Shown here: positions 20,883 through 31,200 of the stretch, piece by piece
Layout of the letters: every line of letters starts with the position of its first letter
Numbering within the stretch: the stretch's first letter is position 1
Assembly (NCBI GenBank): GCA_949317995.1
Contig: OX439036.1
Location: forward strand, 9,776,356-9,840,355
Reading direction: 5' to 3'
Length of the DNA stretch: 64,000 bases
Source of the DNA: Acholoe squamosa
Lineage: Eukaryota > Annelida > Polychaeta > Phyllodocida > Polynoidae
Program-made: the position numbers and the translations under genes
Notes under the pieces: generated by a model
Told to the model about the DNA's origin: nothing
Database searches by the model: none
Seen by the model: the letters and a program-made list of their open reading frames with translations, nothing else

Positions 20883-22720
20883 GTCTGTATTTATCCCTCA
20901 GTCAATTCACTCATCTGATACAAATTAGTCTGGACAGGGGAATTTTTCCAAAATGTTGGGCAATGGCAGTTGTAAGACCATTACCTAAGGATGGAGACTT
21001 AGCAATGGTAAAAGATTGGAGACCCATATCAATACTACCAATGCCGTATATAGTCATTGAGAAAATTATGTATTATTACTTATATGAAAGTATGAAGAAA
21101 AATGGTACTTTTTGTGAAAACCAATATGGTTACAAAAAAGGGACAGGTACTGGTGATGCCACTTTTGACTTTGTTAATGAGCTTTATGAATGTAGAAACA
21201 ATGGTTTGATAACAGGGGCCCTATTTATAGACTTTACTAAAGCATTTGACAGTGTATTATATTCAAAATTGCTAATTAAACTCAGTAAACTTGGTTTGAG
21301 TAAATCTAATTTTCTATGATTTAAAAGTTACCTGGAAAATAGAAAACAACAAACTAGCTATGGTAATAAATTGTCTTCAAACCAAGATATTGATTACGGT
21401 GTCCCTCGAGGATCAGTTTTAGGTCCCCTGTTGTTTGTCCTATATATTGATGATGTTGTTAAGGTCTTAAAAAATGCAAGAATAAACTGTATGCTGATGA
21501 CATTGTGATTTATAGTTCTAACAAAGATGTAGACTTGGTTAATGAGAATTTGAATGAAGATGTAATTAACAGACTAACAGTAAATCCAACTAAAATTTAT
21601 GTGGTTTTGTAGTGCTCATAAATTAAAAAGATGTCCGGATTCTACTATAGACTTCAATGGCAGCACTGTGCAAACTGTCACCTTTTTTCCCTATCTCGGT
21701 GTACATATTGACAGTAAACTTAGTTTTGATAAACAGATTAAAATTATTAAAAGAAATGTATGCAATAAACTATTTAGGTTTGCTAAGTTAAGAAAGTTTT
21801 TAACACAAGAGCAAAGTGTAAAGATATACTGTTGTACAATCAGACCAATTATAGAATATTGTTCATTTATAAGTACCAGTTGTAATGAGGATGGTCTTGC
21901 AGCATTACAACGACTGCAAAATAGAGCTCTTAGAGTTTGTCTGAAATGCAATATTAGACGGTATAGTGTGAAGGAGTTGCATGAAATTTGTAAGGTCCCA
22001 GTGTTAGAGAAAAGATTTGACATGTTATTATTATGCTTAATGTATAAGAAATCAAAGACTGTGTTAAATAGACCACAATCTTATTATACAAGGTCTCAAA
22101 AGAAGATTGTTTTTGAACTACCTAGGGTTATTACTAGACACTATAAAGGATCGCCATGGTACTGAGGGGTGGCTCTCTGGAATGCTCTACCTGAGGAGCT
22201 TCAGAAAGCTACGACAAAAGTAAAATTCAAGGAGGGTGTGATGAGGATAGAAAATATAAGGTTGAACCTGAAATTGGGTTATAATTGACAATGAGAAGCA
22301 GGTGTAGAAACTGCACCGCTTCATATTCATACTCATACTCACATTCATATCCTTTTTCATGTTTACATCCATATTGATATTGTGAATGTTCCCATATGCA
22401 TATAACAGCATATACCACCAACTCTAGTTATCACTTATTTGAACTCAAAACAATGTGTATCTAGCTGTAATCATGATGTACTGAAATAACATGTAGAGAC
22501 ACAAATCTCTATGTATGACATATTATTTACTTTCTATCTCTTTTTGCTTTCAGTTTGTTTGTCTGTACTTTCTATGTTAATAACCTATTGAGTGAATATT
22601 GCCAGTCCCTATTTTTCCATCTCCTGATTGTGTTCATATTGACATTTGTCAAGATCTATGAAGTTATTGTTCTGTTTCATTCGTGACTTTCCTTTGAAAA
22701 ATCAATAAAACTTGGTCTGC
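20883..22720 (+). pseudogene. LINE A, 3' part: reverse transcriptase and 3' tail
   Basis: From about 20885 the plus strand reads FTHLIQISLDRGIFPKCW, LPKDGD...WRPISILP, CENQYGYKKGTG and FIDFTKAFDSV (motif A) to a TGA at 21317-21319. A frame change follows, then YGVPRGSVLGPLLFVLYID (motif B), then a damaged catalytic box near 21485-21500. Thumb and C-terminal parts read to about 22165 (YLGVHIDSKLSFDKQI, IEYCSF). A 3' untranslated stretch ends with AATAAA near 22704. The copy is dead. It continues LINE A from 7612; the short protein gap between the halves fits one interrupted element, but the junctions were not resolved exactly. Confidence 0.75.
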
Positions 22721-24318
22721 TCTATAGCATTACTATACATAGCAGTTCATTAATGCAATGAGCAAGTCAAAAAAAATACTCTTAGAAAGTTAAGTCACAA
22801 CATGCAAAACTCCTTAAAAGTTATGAAAAGTGACATGTTTTACATGTATGTGTGTGCCAAGCTGGTGAAGCCCTCTGTTGATAATATAGTGAAATAGGCC
22901 CCAAAACAAGCCCCAAAAAGTCGTCTGATGATCTTTGGGGTTGGCACTATCATTCTCATTCCATAAACATCCTGTTCTCCTAGTTTAAAGCTTTTTGTAG
23001 CAGTTTCCCACTTTTTTCCTCCATCATTATTTTTCTAATGATCCTTGACCTAAAAAGGACTTTTTTGAAGTGCTTATTTTGAATAGAAATAAAGGGGTAC
23101 ACACTAATTTCTTCATCCATGGGCCACCCGGCACCATAGCTTCAGAAATCTATGGGCCCGCAGCTAAATCTGTAGGCCAGAAATGACCTCCTGTGTATGA
23201 ATTATAGATATCCCTGATCACGTTAATTTAATATATAAGCAGAGTGGCCAGATTCCCTGAATTTTTCCCTTTCCAACAATATATAACACTGTTATTATGA
23301 AATAACTAGATTATTACAGAGATTTCTTCATAAATTCCTGTGGGCCACCCGGGCCCATAGGAAAGCGTATTTTTAAGAAAACTACGAGCCAGCAGCTAGA
23401 ATAACAGGCCATTGGCCCCCGGGGCAGCATTAGTGTCTACCCCTGGAAGTTATTTGTATAGGTGGACATAAAAATATTGGGAGGATAGTCTGAAGAGATT
23501 AGATATTTTTTGAAAAAAGAAATCTTGCTAAAATGTTGATTTGCAGTTAAATGGTGGTTATTCTCCCAAAGGTCAGGTTAAACAAGAAGGCATGGATAGA
23601 ACTTACACGATTGTGAAACAGGCAGGTACCTTAAAGTTTTTCAATAGATTTCTCCATTAAAGAGTAAGAATTCAGCCTAATGCTTTACATATGGGGTGCT
23701 CCCATCCAAGATCATCTTTGAGCAAGTTATTAGATATTTCCACATTGCCGCTATATAGAATAGGGGGCTTCTAGAAAAGTGACATTTACTATAGCATCAG
23801 ACAGGGGAGGCGAAATCAGCCTGATCCCCCCCCCTCAGGGTGCGTCCTAAAGGCGAGGATTTTCCACTATAGAACAGTGTTATTAACAGAAATTGACCCT
23901 AGGTGTGTCCTATATGATTTAGCCTAACTCTGGGTGCGTCCTATATGCTAGGGGTGTCCTTTACGTGAGGATTTATGGTAGTTTAGTAGTATACATGTTT
24001 TATAGTATAACACATAAAGGACACACCCTGAGTTCAAGTAAATCCTATAAGACGGACCTGAGGCTATCCTTTTGTGTAAGATGCAATGTTTGGATAAGCA
24101 TTTACGGTAGGTGTTAGCACGTGAGCTGTTTGGTGTCATTGCTGTACCTCAGTGTACCAATATGTGTTACCTAAGGCATCACAATCCACAATGTGCTACT
24201 GTTACCGGTACATTTCTCATATGGACGTCTCAAAAGATATATCCTGTTTGGCAGTGTAGTGATATCATATTGATTTCTCAACTGCTCAGTTTTCTGCTTG
24301 GTGCCCAAATGTTTGCCC
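22721..24318 (+). other. Non-coding stretch with repeat fragments
   Basis: No gene is supported. Fragments with the pattern 'gtcctaTATGCTAGGGGTGTCC ... GAGGATTTATGGTA' near 23880-23985, and TTTACGGTA near 24101-24109, are degenerate members of the TA-CCGTAA repeat family. Duplicated phrases with GGGCCACCCGG and GGCCCATAG near 23122-23160 and 23340-23360 suggest an old local duplication. Confidence 0.45.
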
Positions 24319-24321
24319 TAA

Positions 24322-24637
24322 GGGAGTGATCATTTTTTAACAACAGGGGGGGGCGGTGGGTTTGAGGGGGGGGGGTCAGAATTTTTTCAACCCCTTGACC
24401 GGGGGCTCAGAATTTTTTCAATACCTCTGATGGGGGGGTCAAAATAATTTCACCTGTTTTCAGTGGAAAACCCCGCACGTTACTATAGGCTAAAAGGGGA
24501 CATTCACGCACGATTTTTGTCCGTTATGGGGGGGTTGAAAAAATTTTACCCCCTCTAGAGGGGGGTCAAAGTTTTTTTCGTGCGTCCACGCGCAAACCCA
24601 CCAGCCCCCCCCCTGATGTTAAAAAATGATCACTCCC
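24322..24637. mobile_element. MITE, GGGAGTG family, Harbinger-like
   Basis: A 316-bp element with terminal inverted repeats starting GGGAGTGATCATTTTTTAAC and the matching inverted end at 24637. It is flanked by TAA on both sides (24319-24321 and 24638-24640). TIRs plus a 3-bp TWA target duplication are the hallmark of PIF/Harbinger elements. The interior consists of G- and C-runs (GGTTTGAGGGGGGG, TTTTTTCAACCCC) that also pair across the centre. Non-autonomous. Confidence 0.75.
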
Positions 24638-24640
24638 TAA

Positions 24641-25608
24641 ACCAAAGCAGTTGGCACACTTTATAGGGAGTGTTAATGTTATGATCTATCAATGAGGGGG
24701 GCGGGGTGCACTTTTTAACACCCCCTTTTATGGCAGTCAAAATATTCCCCCCCCCTTCTAGACTTGGGCACCTGTCTCGATAGCAAGTTCGCAGTTGCAT
24801 CGGTCTGTGGGTGGGAGACCCACCCCCCCCCCTTCCCTAGACTGGGAAATTCTCGAACCTACTCATATTAATGCAGTAGCCAGAATGGCAGTAAGGGATT
24901 GATCAAAAAATTCCCCCCACACACACATTTTACCCCTCCCCCCCCCCCACACACACGGGTTAAAAGTTTTTATGGGCCCTTATGGGCATTGTGAACAGTA
25001 CGGTAGAATCAATGCTGATACTGTGATCCTAGTAGACACACCTATTTGAATGGCTGATGAAGTTGTCGAAGCAGGCTGGATGCGATGCTGTGCTGCGCGG
25101 GAAAAAGAAAGTTGGTGCTGTCACCTTGCGCCAAAAATCAAAACTATCTGGTATTTTCGCGCGCCATCTGACGGCGACAGTAAGAATTAGACAGGTCAAG
25201 GTCAGACATGGGCAGACATTAGTGATTGCCAGAAATTGTAATGGTTACGGAGGGTCTTACAAAGGTGAGTAGTTAGGATTTCAGTGCGCTGATATTTCTA
25301 ATACTAGTCTCTCAACTGGAATCATTTTCAGATGTCAGCTGAGCGTATTCTGTCCGTGAGACTGCAAGTTTGCCCATTATCGCTCACGGCCGGACAGTGG
25401 GAAAGCCCGCAACGAAACAGAAACAGCGTCAGTGGCCCAAGCCTTGGGCCACTGACGCTGTTTCTGTTTGGCCAAGGGACGGACTTGGGAGGGTAAAACC
25501 CCAGGGGGGGCACTCAAGATATTATGGATACCATGTGCGTACACAAACTAGCGGGAAAGGGGGGTGTTTTTGGGCTCTATGGGCGGATCCTGCAGGATCC
25601 TCTATAAG
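24641..25608 (+). other. Low-complexity non-coding stretch
   Basis: C- and G-rich runs occupy 24690-24960. No gene is supported; the frames at 25057-25272 and 25370-25654 have no recognisable product and the second crosses the palindrome at 25415-25469. Confidence 0.45.
25415..25469. repeat. Perfect palindrome, 27-bp arms, 1-base centre
   Basis: 25415-25441 (ending GTCAGTGGCCCAAG) is followed by a single C and then its exact reverse complement at 25443-25469 (CTTGGGCCACTGAC...). There is no mismatch in 27 pairs. It could extrude as a cruciform or arise from fold-back repair. Confidence 0.85.
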
Positions 25609-25974
25609 GGAGTGGTCATTATTTATCGACAACAGGGGGGGAGGGTGGGTTTGAGGGGGGGCGTAAAATTTTCAGACCCCTCCCGAGGGGGGGGGCTAAA
25701 AAAATTTTGACCCCTCTGGGGCTGTGTACAAATGACGTCATGCATTTTTGGACCATTTTTAACCCCCCCTCCCCCCCTTGTCATGTTTCATCATACAACA
25801 CTTGACCCCCCCTTAGGCTTAGCATGACGTCATGCAGAGAGATACCCCCCCCCCAAAGTGCATGAATAGTGAAGGTCTATAAGCTATAAACAAATTAAAA
25901 TGGTTCAAAGGGACATATAGTGGGTGTAAATTGGCAATAAAGGATAACATACATGCAAAGTGAAAAAAGAACTA

Positions 25975-26715
25975 CCGTAAACTCCCGCGTATAAGACGCG
26001 TCCTCTACGCCAAACAAATCCCTACTGCGTCTTATAGGATTTCCTCAAGTTGGGGGTGCGTCTTATACGCGGGGTTTTCCAACATCTCATTTGGGAAAAT
26101 GCGCAGATGACAGCTTGAACTCATAGAGCCTGCACCGCGCCAGCCCGGGAGGTGTCAACGCGATTGGCGGGCAAAACGCCGACCGTGTGCCGATGACAGC
26201 TTGAACTCATAGAGCTGTAGATTTGCTCGGCGGGGTGTAGGGAACACGTGGGCCGATGACAGCATCGACTCATAGCGCTAGCGCCGCGGCAGCCCGGTCG
26301 GTGTACGGGCGCTCGGCGGGTTCAAGCCGACCGTGGGCCGATGACAGCATAGACTCAACAGGTTGACAATGCGGTGTGGCTTGCCGGGGTGTAGGGAACA
26401 CGTGGGCCGATGACAGCATAGACTCATAGCGCTAGCGCCACGGCAGACCGGGAGGTGTCGACGCGCTCGGCGGGTTTGACGCCGACCGAGTGCCGATGAC
26501 AGCTTGAACTCATAGAGCCTTTTTTGGGGTGGAGGGTGGGGGGGTGCGTCTTATACGCAAACCCCCCCCCTGCTGAGTTGGGGGGGCGTCTTGTACGGGT
26601 TTTTTTTTACAAATCAATTCAGAGGGGTTGGATGCGTCTTCTACGCGAGCCAGCATACCCTGAGTTTGGGGAGCATCTTCTACGCGCACCGCGTCTTCTA
26701 CGCGGGAGATTACGG
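25975..26715. mobile_element. MITE, TA-CCGTAA family, with GC-rich tandem core
   Basis: TIRs CCGTAAACTCCCGCGTATAA (left) and the inverted CGCGGGAGATTACGG (right, ending 26715) are flanked by TA on both sides, as in Tc1/mariner-type insertions. Subterminal phrases 'gtATAAGACGC' and 'GCGTCTTATACG' repeat many times in both orientations. The core is a GC-rich tandem array. Other copies or fragments lie at 32366-33693, 41423-42028, 36196-36590, 36780-36990, 39410-39855, 42105-42152 and 49905-49942. Confidence 0.65.
26106..26516 (+). repeat. GC-rich tandem repeat, GATGACAGC units
   Basis: Six units start with GATGACAGCtTgaACTCATAG or GATGACAGCaTagACTCATAG at about 26106, 26193, 26258, 26340, 26409 and 26493, spaced 65-87 bases. 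They alternate with GC-rich linkers containing GCTCGGCGGG and GCCGACCG. Base composition is far above the surroundings. Confidence 0.75.
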
Positions 26716-28177
26716 TAGCACTGATCATCAAATGAACAGAGAAACATGCCAAACACTGTCAGCTTATATAATGTATGGGTCCCTTTATGCAGGATGTACC
26801 ATTTCCATGCCCCATAGTTAGAGACAGAGTACTATGTTAGTGATTATACACAAGCATTCCTGTCACAAAAGGGCTTAAAAACTGTCTAGATCAGTAGTCC
26901 AATACAGTTAATAGTCTGCCTTCTTTACAGTGAAAGTTGTACACTTGTCAGCGAAGAGAAAATCGAGAACAGTTATTATTAAGGATCATATAGTTCAAGA
27001 GCTTGAATGTATTGATATATTGAATTTATTGATTTAATCTGTAACTTGAACCAAATACAAGTGTACTAGAAATAGGTTTCAGGCATAACACTCTGAATTT
27101 AGGGAGTGGCCTAATAGAAAAAAAAAAAATCAGAAAGCACTACAAATTCTCAGGAGACCATCGATTCCAATCATAGTTCCAATTAGTGATGTTACAAAGC
27201 AATCGAGTCACCTCAGCATTTTACTGTAAAATCTGCAAATAAGGTGAGTCCGATAGAGTTCCATTCAGACAAAGATGTGGAGAGTAAGTTTGAAGGGAGG
27301 TCCCCTTTACATCTCCCCAAGCATCCCCTCAGTGAAAATAGCAACAGGGTGGTGGAGAGCTCCAGGGGAGTGTTCATTATTTATCAACAGTGGGACTCTG
27401 GGAGTGGGTGGATTAGGGGAGGAGAAAAATAATTTTGACACCTCAAGCAGGGGGGGGGGGACAATATCACACCTTTTCAAAAAGAAGCCTGTGGAATACT
27501 ATGGATGCTGCCCTGAGGCAACAGCAGCAGTTCAGGGGTATTTTAGATGCATCATTTGAGATCCTGAGCACAGCAGTGGCCCTTTTCAAAAAGGGTTAAA
27601 TTGGTATAGGTAGGATAGAGTAGTAGTGCCTCCTTATAGTGGCCTGGATATCACCTTGATTTTACACTGACATTGATGGCAGTGACACTCATTGAGTGAG
27701 ATGTCTGAGGAATGCATGCATGTAGGGCCTATAGGTAATAAATTTATGTCAGATGAATGCATTAAACTTCCCTACCTTTACAAATCTTTTTACAAAAGTT
27801 TTTGTTCTTGCCAAAACCAAAGCATATTGTGATTTCCTGATGGCATGATGTCATGCAGCCCATGACCCCCCTTCCCCCCCTTGTCATGCTTGGTCATGGC
27901 AAGTGGGACCCCCCCCTCCCCCCTCCTGCATGACGTCATTTGTACACAGCCCCTCTTGAGGGGGGGGCTAAAAAAAATCACCCTCTTTTTAGCAAAAAAG
28001 CCCGCGTGCTACTATAGATCAAAGAGGGGCGCGAAAACTCTCCGCGCCTCCGGCGTGGGGGGGGGGGCGCAAAATATTTTGACTACCGTCGAGGGGGGGG
28101 GCGTAAAAAATTTCCGCGCATCCGCGCGAAAACCCACCACCCCCCCCCCCTGTTGATAAATAATGACCACTCCCTAA

Positions 28178-28647
28178 GGGGTCTGATTCTGATCATTTTG
28201 GGCCAAAAGGGGTACATTTTTCAGGGTTCAATTATTAAGAGAATCTTGTGAACATTGCAGGGAAACCCCGGAAAGGGGTTTAATTTTCTGGAGAATTTCC
28301 CCGCTGTAAGGGGCCCAAATCTAGGATGATGTATTAAATTTAGGGCATACTTATCAATGGTTCCCCATCATAGGGGTACCAAACATTCTGCTGTTATCAG
28401 TGTAAAAAAAAAAAAAAAAAATGGGTACAATAAAGGGACTATCCCGTCCAAAGGGGTATGTTTTTGGGAATATTTCCCCCGCCTTACGGGGTATCAAGCC
28501 AATGGTGGTGTACGCATATGGTTACTATACTATAGAACATATTAGGGAGTGGCTCCCCCGGGGGTAAAACAAGAGAGTGTGGGGTTGGGGGTGCACAAAA
28601 AATGTTGACTGCCGTCAAGGGGCACGGTGTAAAAGATATCACTCTAG
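28178..28647 (+). other. Non-coding stretch between repeats
   Basis: Contains an A-run at 28405-28422 and short G/C-rich phrases. No gene is supported. Confidence 0.4.
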
Positions 28648-29013
28648 TGTAGAGGTACGTTAATATAAACCAAAGTGGTGGGTACCGTCTGGCGTGGCGG
28701 GTGAGTCGTCGTTGGATGTTCCTCAGGTTCCGGATAGGTGGCAGCACCGATCCAGGTCTGTGGGGACATCTGACGACGAACACCTAGGTGTGTATATAAG
28801 GGCCGGGGCTCAGCCGCTACGTCAGAGGCCCTCCTGGCCTCTGACCATGTAACATCTATTATTAATACTAGCTGCCTTCTACCATCTTCCGGGTAGCCGT
28901 AAGTGTCTTATGTAATAAATCATCCGTTGGCATACACTTGAATTACCGCCTTACTCCTTCTTTCCTGATCCGTAAGGCCCGAACCAACCAAATCGTAATA
29001 CCAAACCATTACA
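28648..29013 (+). mobile_element. Solo LTR, 366 bp
   Basis: Begins TGTAGAGGTACG and ends CCAAACCATTACA (TG...CA), flanked by CTAG on both sides (28644-28647 and 29014-29017). Inside are a TATA box (TATATAAG, 28793-28800) and a polyadenylation signal (AATAAA, 28914-28919) about 120 bases apart, the expected U3-R-U5 layout. No internal retrotransposon sequence adjoins it, so it is a solo LTR left by recombination. Superfamily (Ty3 or Copia) cannot be told from the LTR alone. Confidence 0.75.
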
Positions 29014-29128
29014 CTAGTAAGGAATGGGGACCTATTCAGGCTCCAGATGCAGTTTGTAGCTTACGCACCGTTTGACAGTGGTCAAATTCCCTGCCCACCC
29101 CTCGCCTTAAAAGGAGTTAAGATATTTA

Positions 29129-29301
29129 CAGGGATGTAAGTCTTCAGGATTTATCAGGACTTCCTGATTTCTGAAAATTTTGAATGACATGTATTTTCCT
29201 TATACAAGTGGTAAGGAGGGCTGTTTGGAAAAATAGAAGGCTTTTATATCAAGTAAATGTATGGCTTCCTGATTTTTGCCCATGCCTGACTTACATCCCT
29301 G
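29129..29301. mobile_element. MITE, CAGGGATGTAAGTC family, copy 1
   Basis: 173 bp with TIRs CAGGGATGTAAGTC and GACTTACATCCCTG, flanked by TATTTA at both ends (29123-29128, 29302-29307). The arms continue to pair inward (CAGGAAATC and GATTTCCTG-like phrases), giving a hairpin. Confidence 0.8.
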
Positions 29302-29307
29302 TATTTA

Positions 29308-31036
29308 CGCCCCCCAAAGATTTTATACCCCCCATCAGACCTACCTTGTTGATAAATAATGACCACTCCCCTAGATCATATGTTACAGTTAGTGACACAG
29401 TTAGTATAAGTGTGGTTTATATGCAAGAGTATCGAGTACACACAGTTCATTCAATCATTGTACTTAAAGTTTACAACCGGTAGTACCAGTACCAAAGATT
29501 TACTACTGGTATGAACAAAGGCTTAATGTTCAGCAGGAAAGACAAAAGAATTTTACCATGAGTAGGGCTAGGGGCTGACTGTGGTCTTAGAGCTGTGTAA
29601 CAGATTATAGACATGCCATAAAACCACCAATATGCCACCCCCCCCCCCCAATTAAGCAATTGCTGTATTATAATATACTATATTACAATATATTTATAAG
29701 CCACTCTGAATTTAAATTCATGGTGACAACTGGGGTCTGAAATCGTTGCCTTCGTGCAAAAAGGTTAAAATTTGGCTAAAATTGATTTTCCTTTTTTTTT
29801 TTTTTTAACTTTTATTGAACATGTCTCTGTAATATGATAGTACTGAAACACTGTCATATATATGTGTCTGCAGACCCAAGGGCAATATTGCTGTATCAAC
29901 TTGAATAGGAACACCTTTTTTGCATCTCCTGCAAAAACTTGAAAAATGCAGTTAAAATCTTCCTGCTCTAAGGCGACGGAATGGTCTATAAACTGCAGCC
30001 TATGCATGAGATTTTACGGTAGTAAAGCTCAGTGTTCCCCTACATAGTGGGACTCATTGTAATGGTTCATTGTATATGATGTAAGAGTCCCTTATTGTAG
30101 CCGACTTAGCTTTAGTCTCTAGCTGTATACCTCATTAACTCATTCCTGAAAAAAAAGTGTTGTCAAACATTGTTACATTTGGAATATATACCGGTCGCAA
30201 AAATTAGTTTCACAGCATCATTGAGGAAGCTTAAAGAAACAACTCTATTGAATCCTACCGGTACTAGGATATCTAGAACCAATAAAGAGAAGACACTGCC
30301 ATGGTTATAAAACTATAACCCTGGGGTTTCCCTAGATATAACTATATAGGGAGTTCGAACCTCAAGAGTATTTTGGGTTCCTTTATATTTTGTGATCAGA
30401 AAAAAAAAATGAAACCGTGCTGTGGTGGATTTAGATTGCATGTATATTCTCATGACGTCACGGACACGCTTGGCTGACTTTGAATTAAATCAGATATGAA
30501 AAAAGTTTTCATTTGAATTCACCCATGTCCCCGGTATCATAACTGATATGCAATGGATATATTCGTTTAGCCTCTTGAACGATAGTTGCTCTTCCCAGTG
30601 TTGCCGTAAACGTTTTATTGATGCAGACCAAAGTGGCCTGCATCTTGGTTTCTTCCATAGGCCATTTTCCTCTCACGCTGGCCATTTGAATACTGATATT
30701 TAAGGCATTCATATAAACATCATCATAACTAAAAAGGATTTGGAAAATATTTGGATATAACAGAACTTCACTAAAATTCTCAGTTGCTTCTAATAGGCTG
30801 ACTTGAGAAAAAAATTACTTCAGCATTATAAAGCTGGCGTCATTTCGGCAACACTGCCTTCCCCCACCACAGCCTGAAGTCTGTAGAAGAGATATATAAA
30901 AGCTACTTTCTGTGTGAGCCGGGTAAATTTTGGATATTTTACATAAAACCACAATAATCCTGACGTGCGTATAAGCCTATATAACCACAAGAATTCATGA
31001 TACCTTCATCTAAACTGATATGAAATTGTTGTTTTC
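29308..31036 (+). other. Non-coding stretch upstream of the carrier gene
   Basis: No gene is supported. A right-end copy of the GGGAGTG family TIR lies at 29344-29372. Poly-T near 29792-29808, C-run near 29637-29650. Short frames at 29184-30712 have no recognisable product. Confidence 0.4.
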
Positions 31037-31037
31037 A

Positions 31038-31200
31038 GATGGGATGTAAGCTGTGCACAAGCCATCAAGATAGGAGACAACCAGAACTGGAGATATCTCA
31101 CCGGCAACCGTGTACTATATGATGTAGAATAGTTTATCACAGGATATCACATTTATTTTAGTACAATTAGGGAAAAAAGGACAATAAGTTGTTATAAATT
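31038..31200 (+). promoter_or_regulatory. Possible 5' UTR exon part of the carrier gene
   Basis: TTGTTTTCAG ending at 31038 is a good acceptor, and the following sequence runs without obvious donor into the ATG at 31201. Inferred only from the splice-site pattern. Confidence 0.35.

Larger units (their letters stand above)
25609..28174. mobile_element. Large inverted-repeat element of the GGGAGTG family, carrying nested insertions
   Basis: The left end GGGAGTGGTCATTATTTATC at 25609 and its inverted counterpart ending at 28174 are each flanked by TAA (25606-25608, 28175-28177). Inner arms also pair: the segment with TGTGTACAAATGACGTCATG at 25730-25749 returns inverted near 27930-27950. The 2.5-kb size is due to inserted material between about 25870 and 27830, including the TA-CCGTAA element. 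No transposase frame is visible. A further left-type end at 27360 and a right-type end at 29344-29372 show that more than one member of the family is tangled here, so the pairing given is the best fit, not proven. Confidence 0.55.

Noticed and set aside
27244-28156. Small frames across G/C-run repeats
   Set aside because: Low-complexity translation of MITE interiors without motifs.
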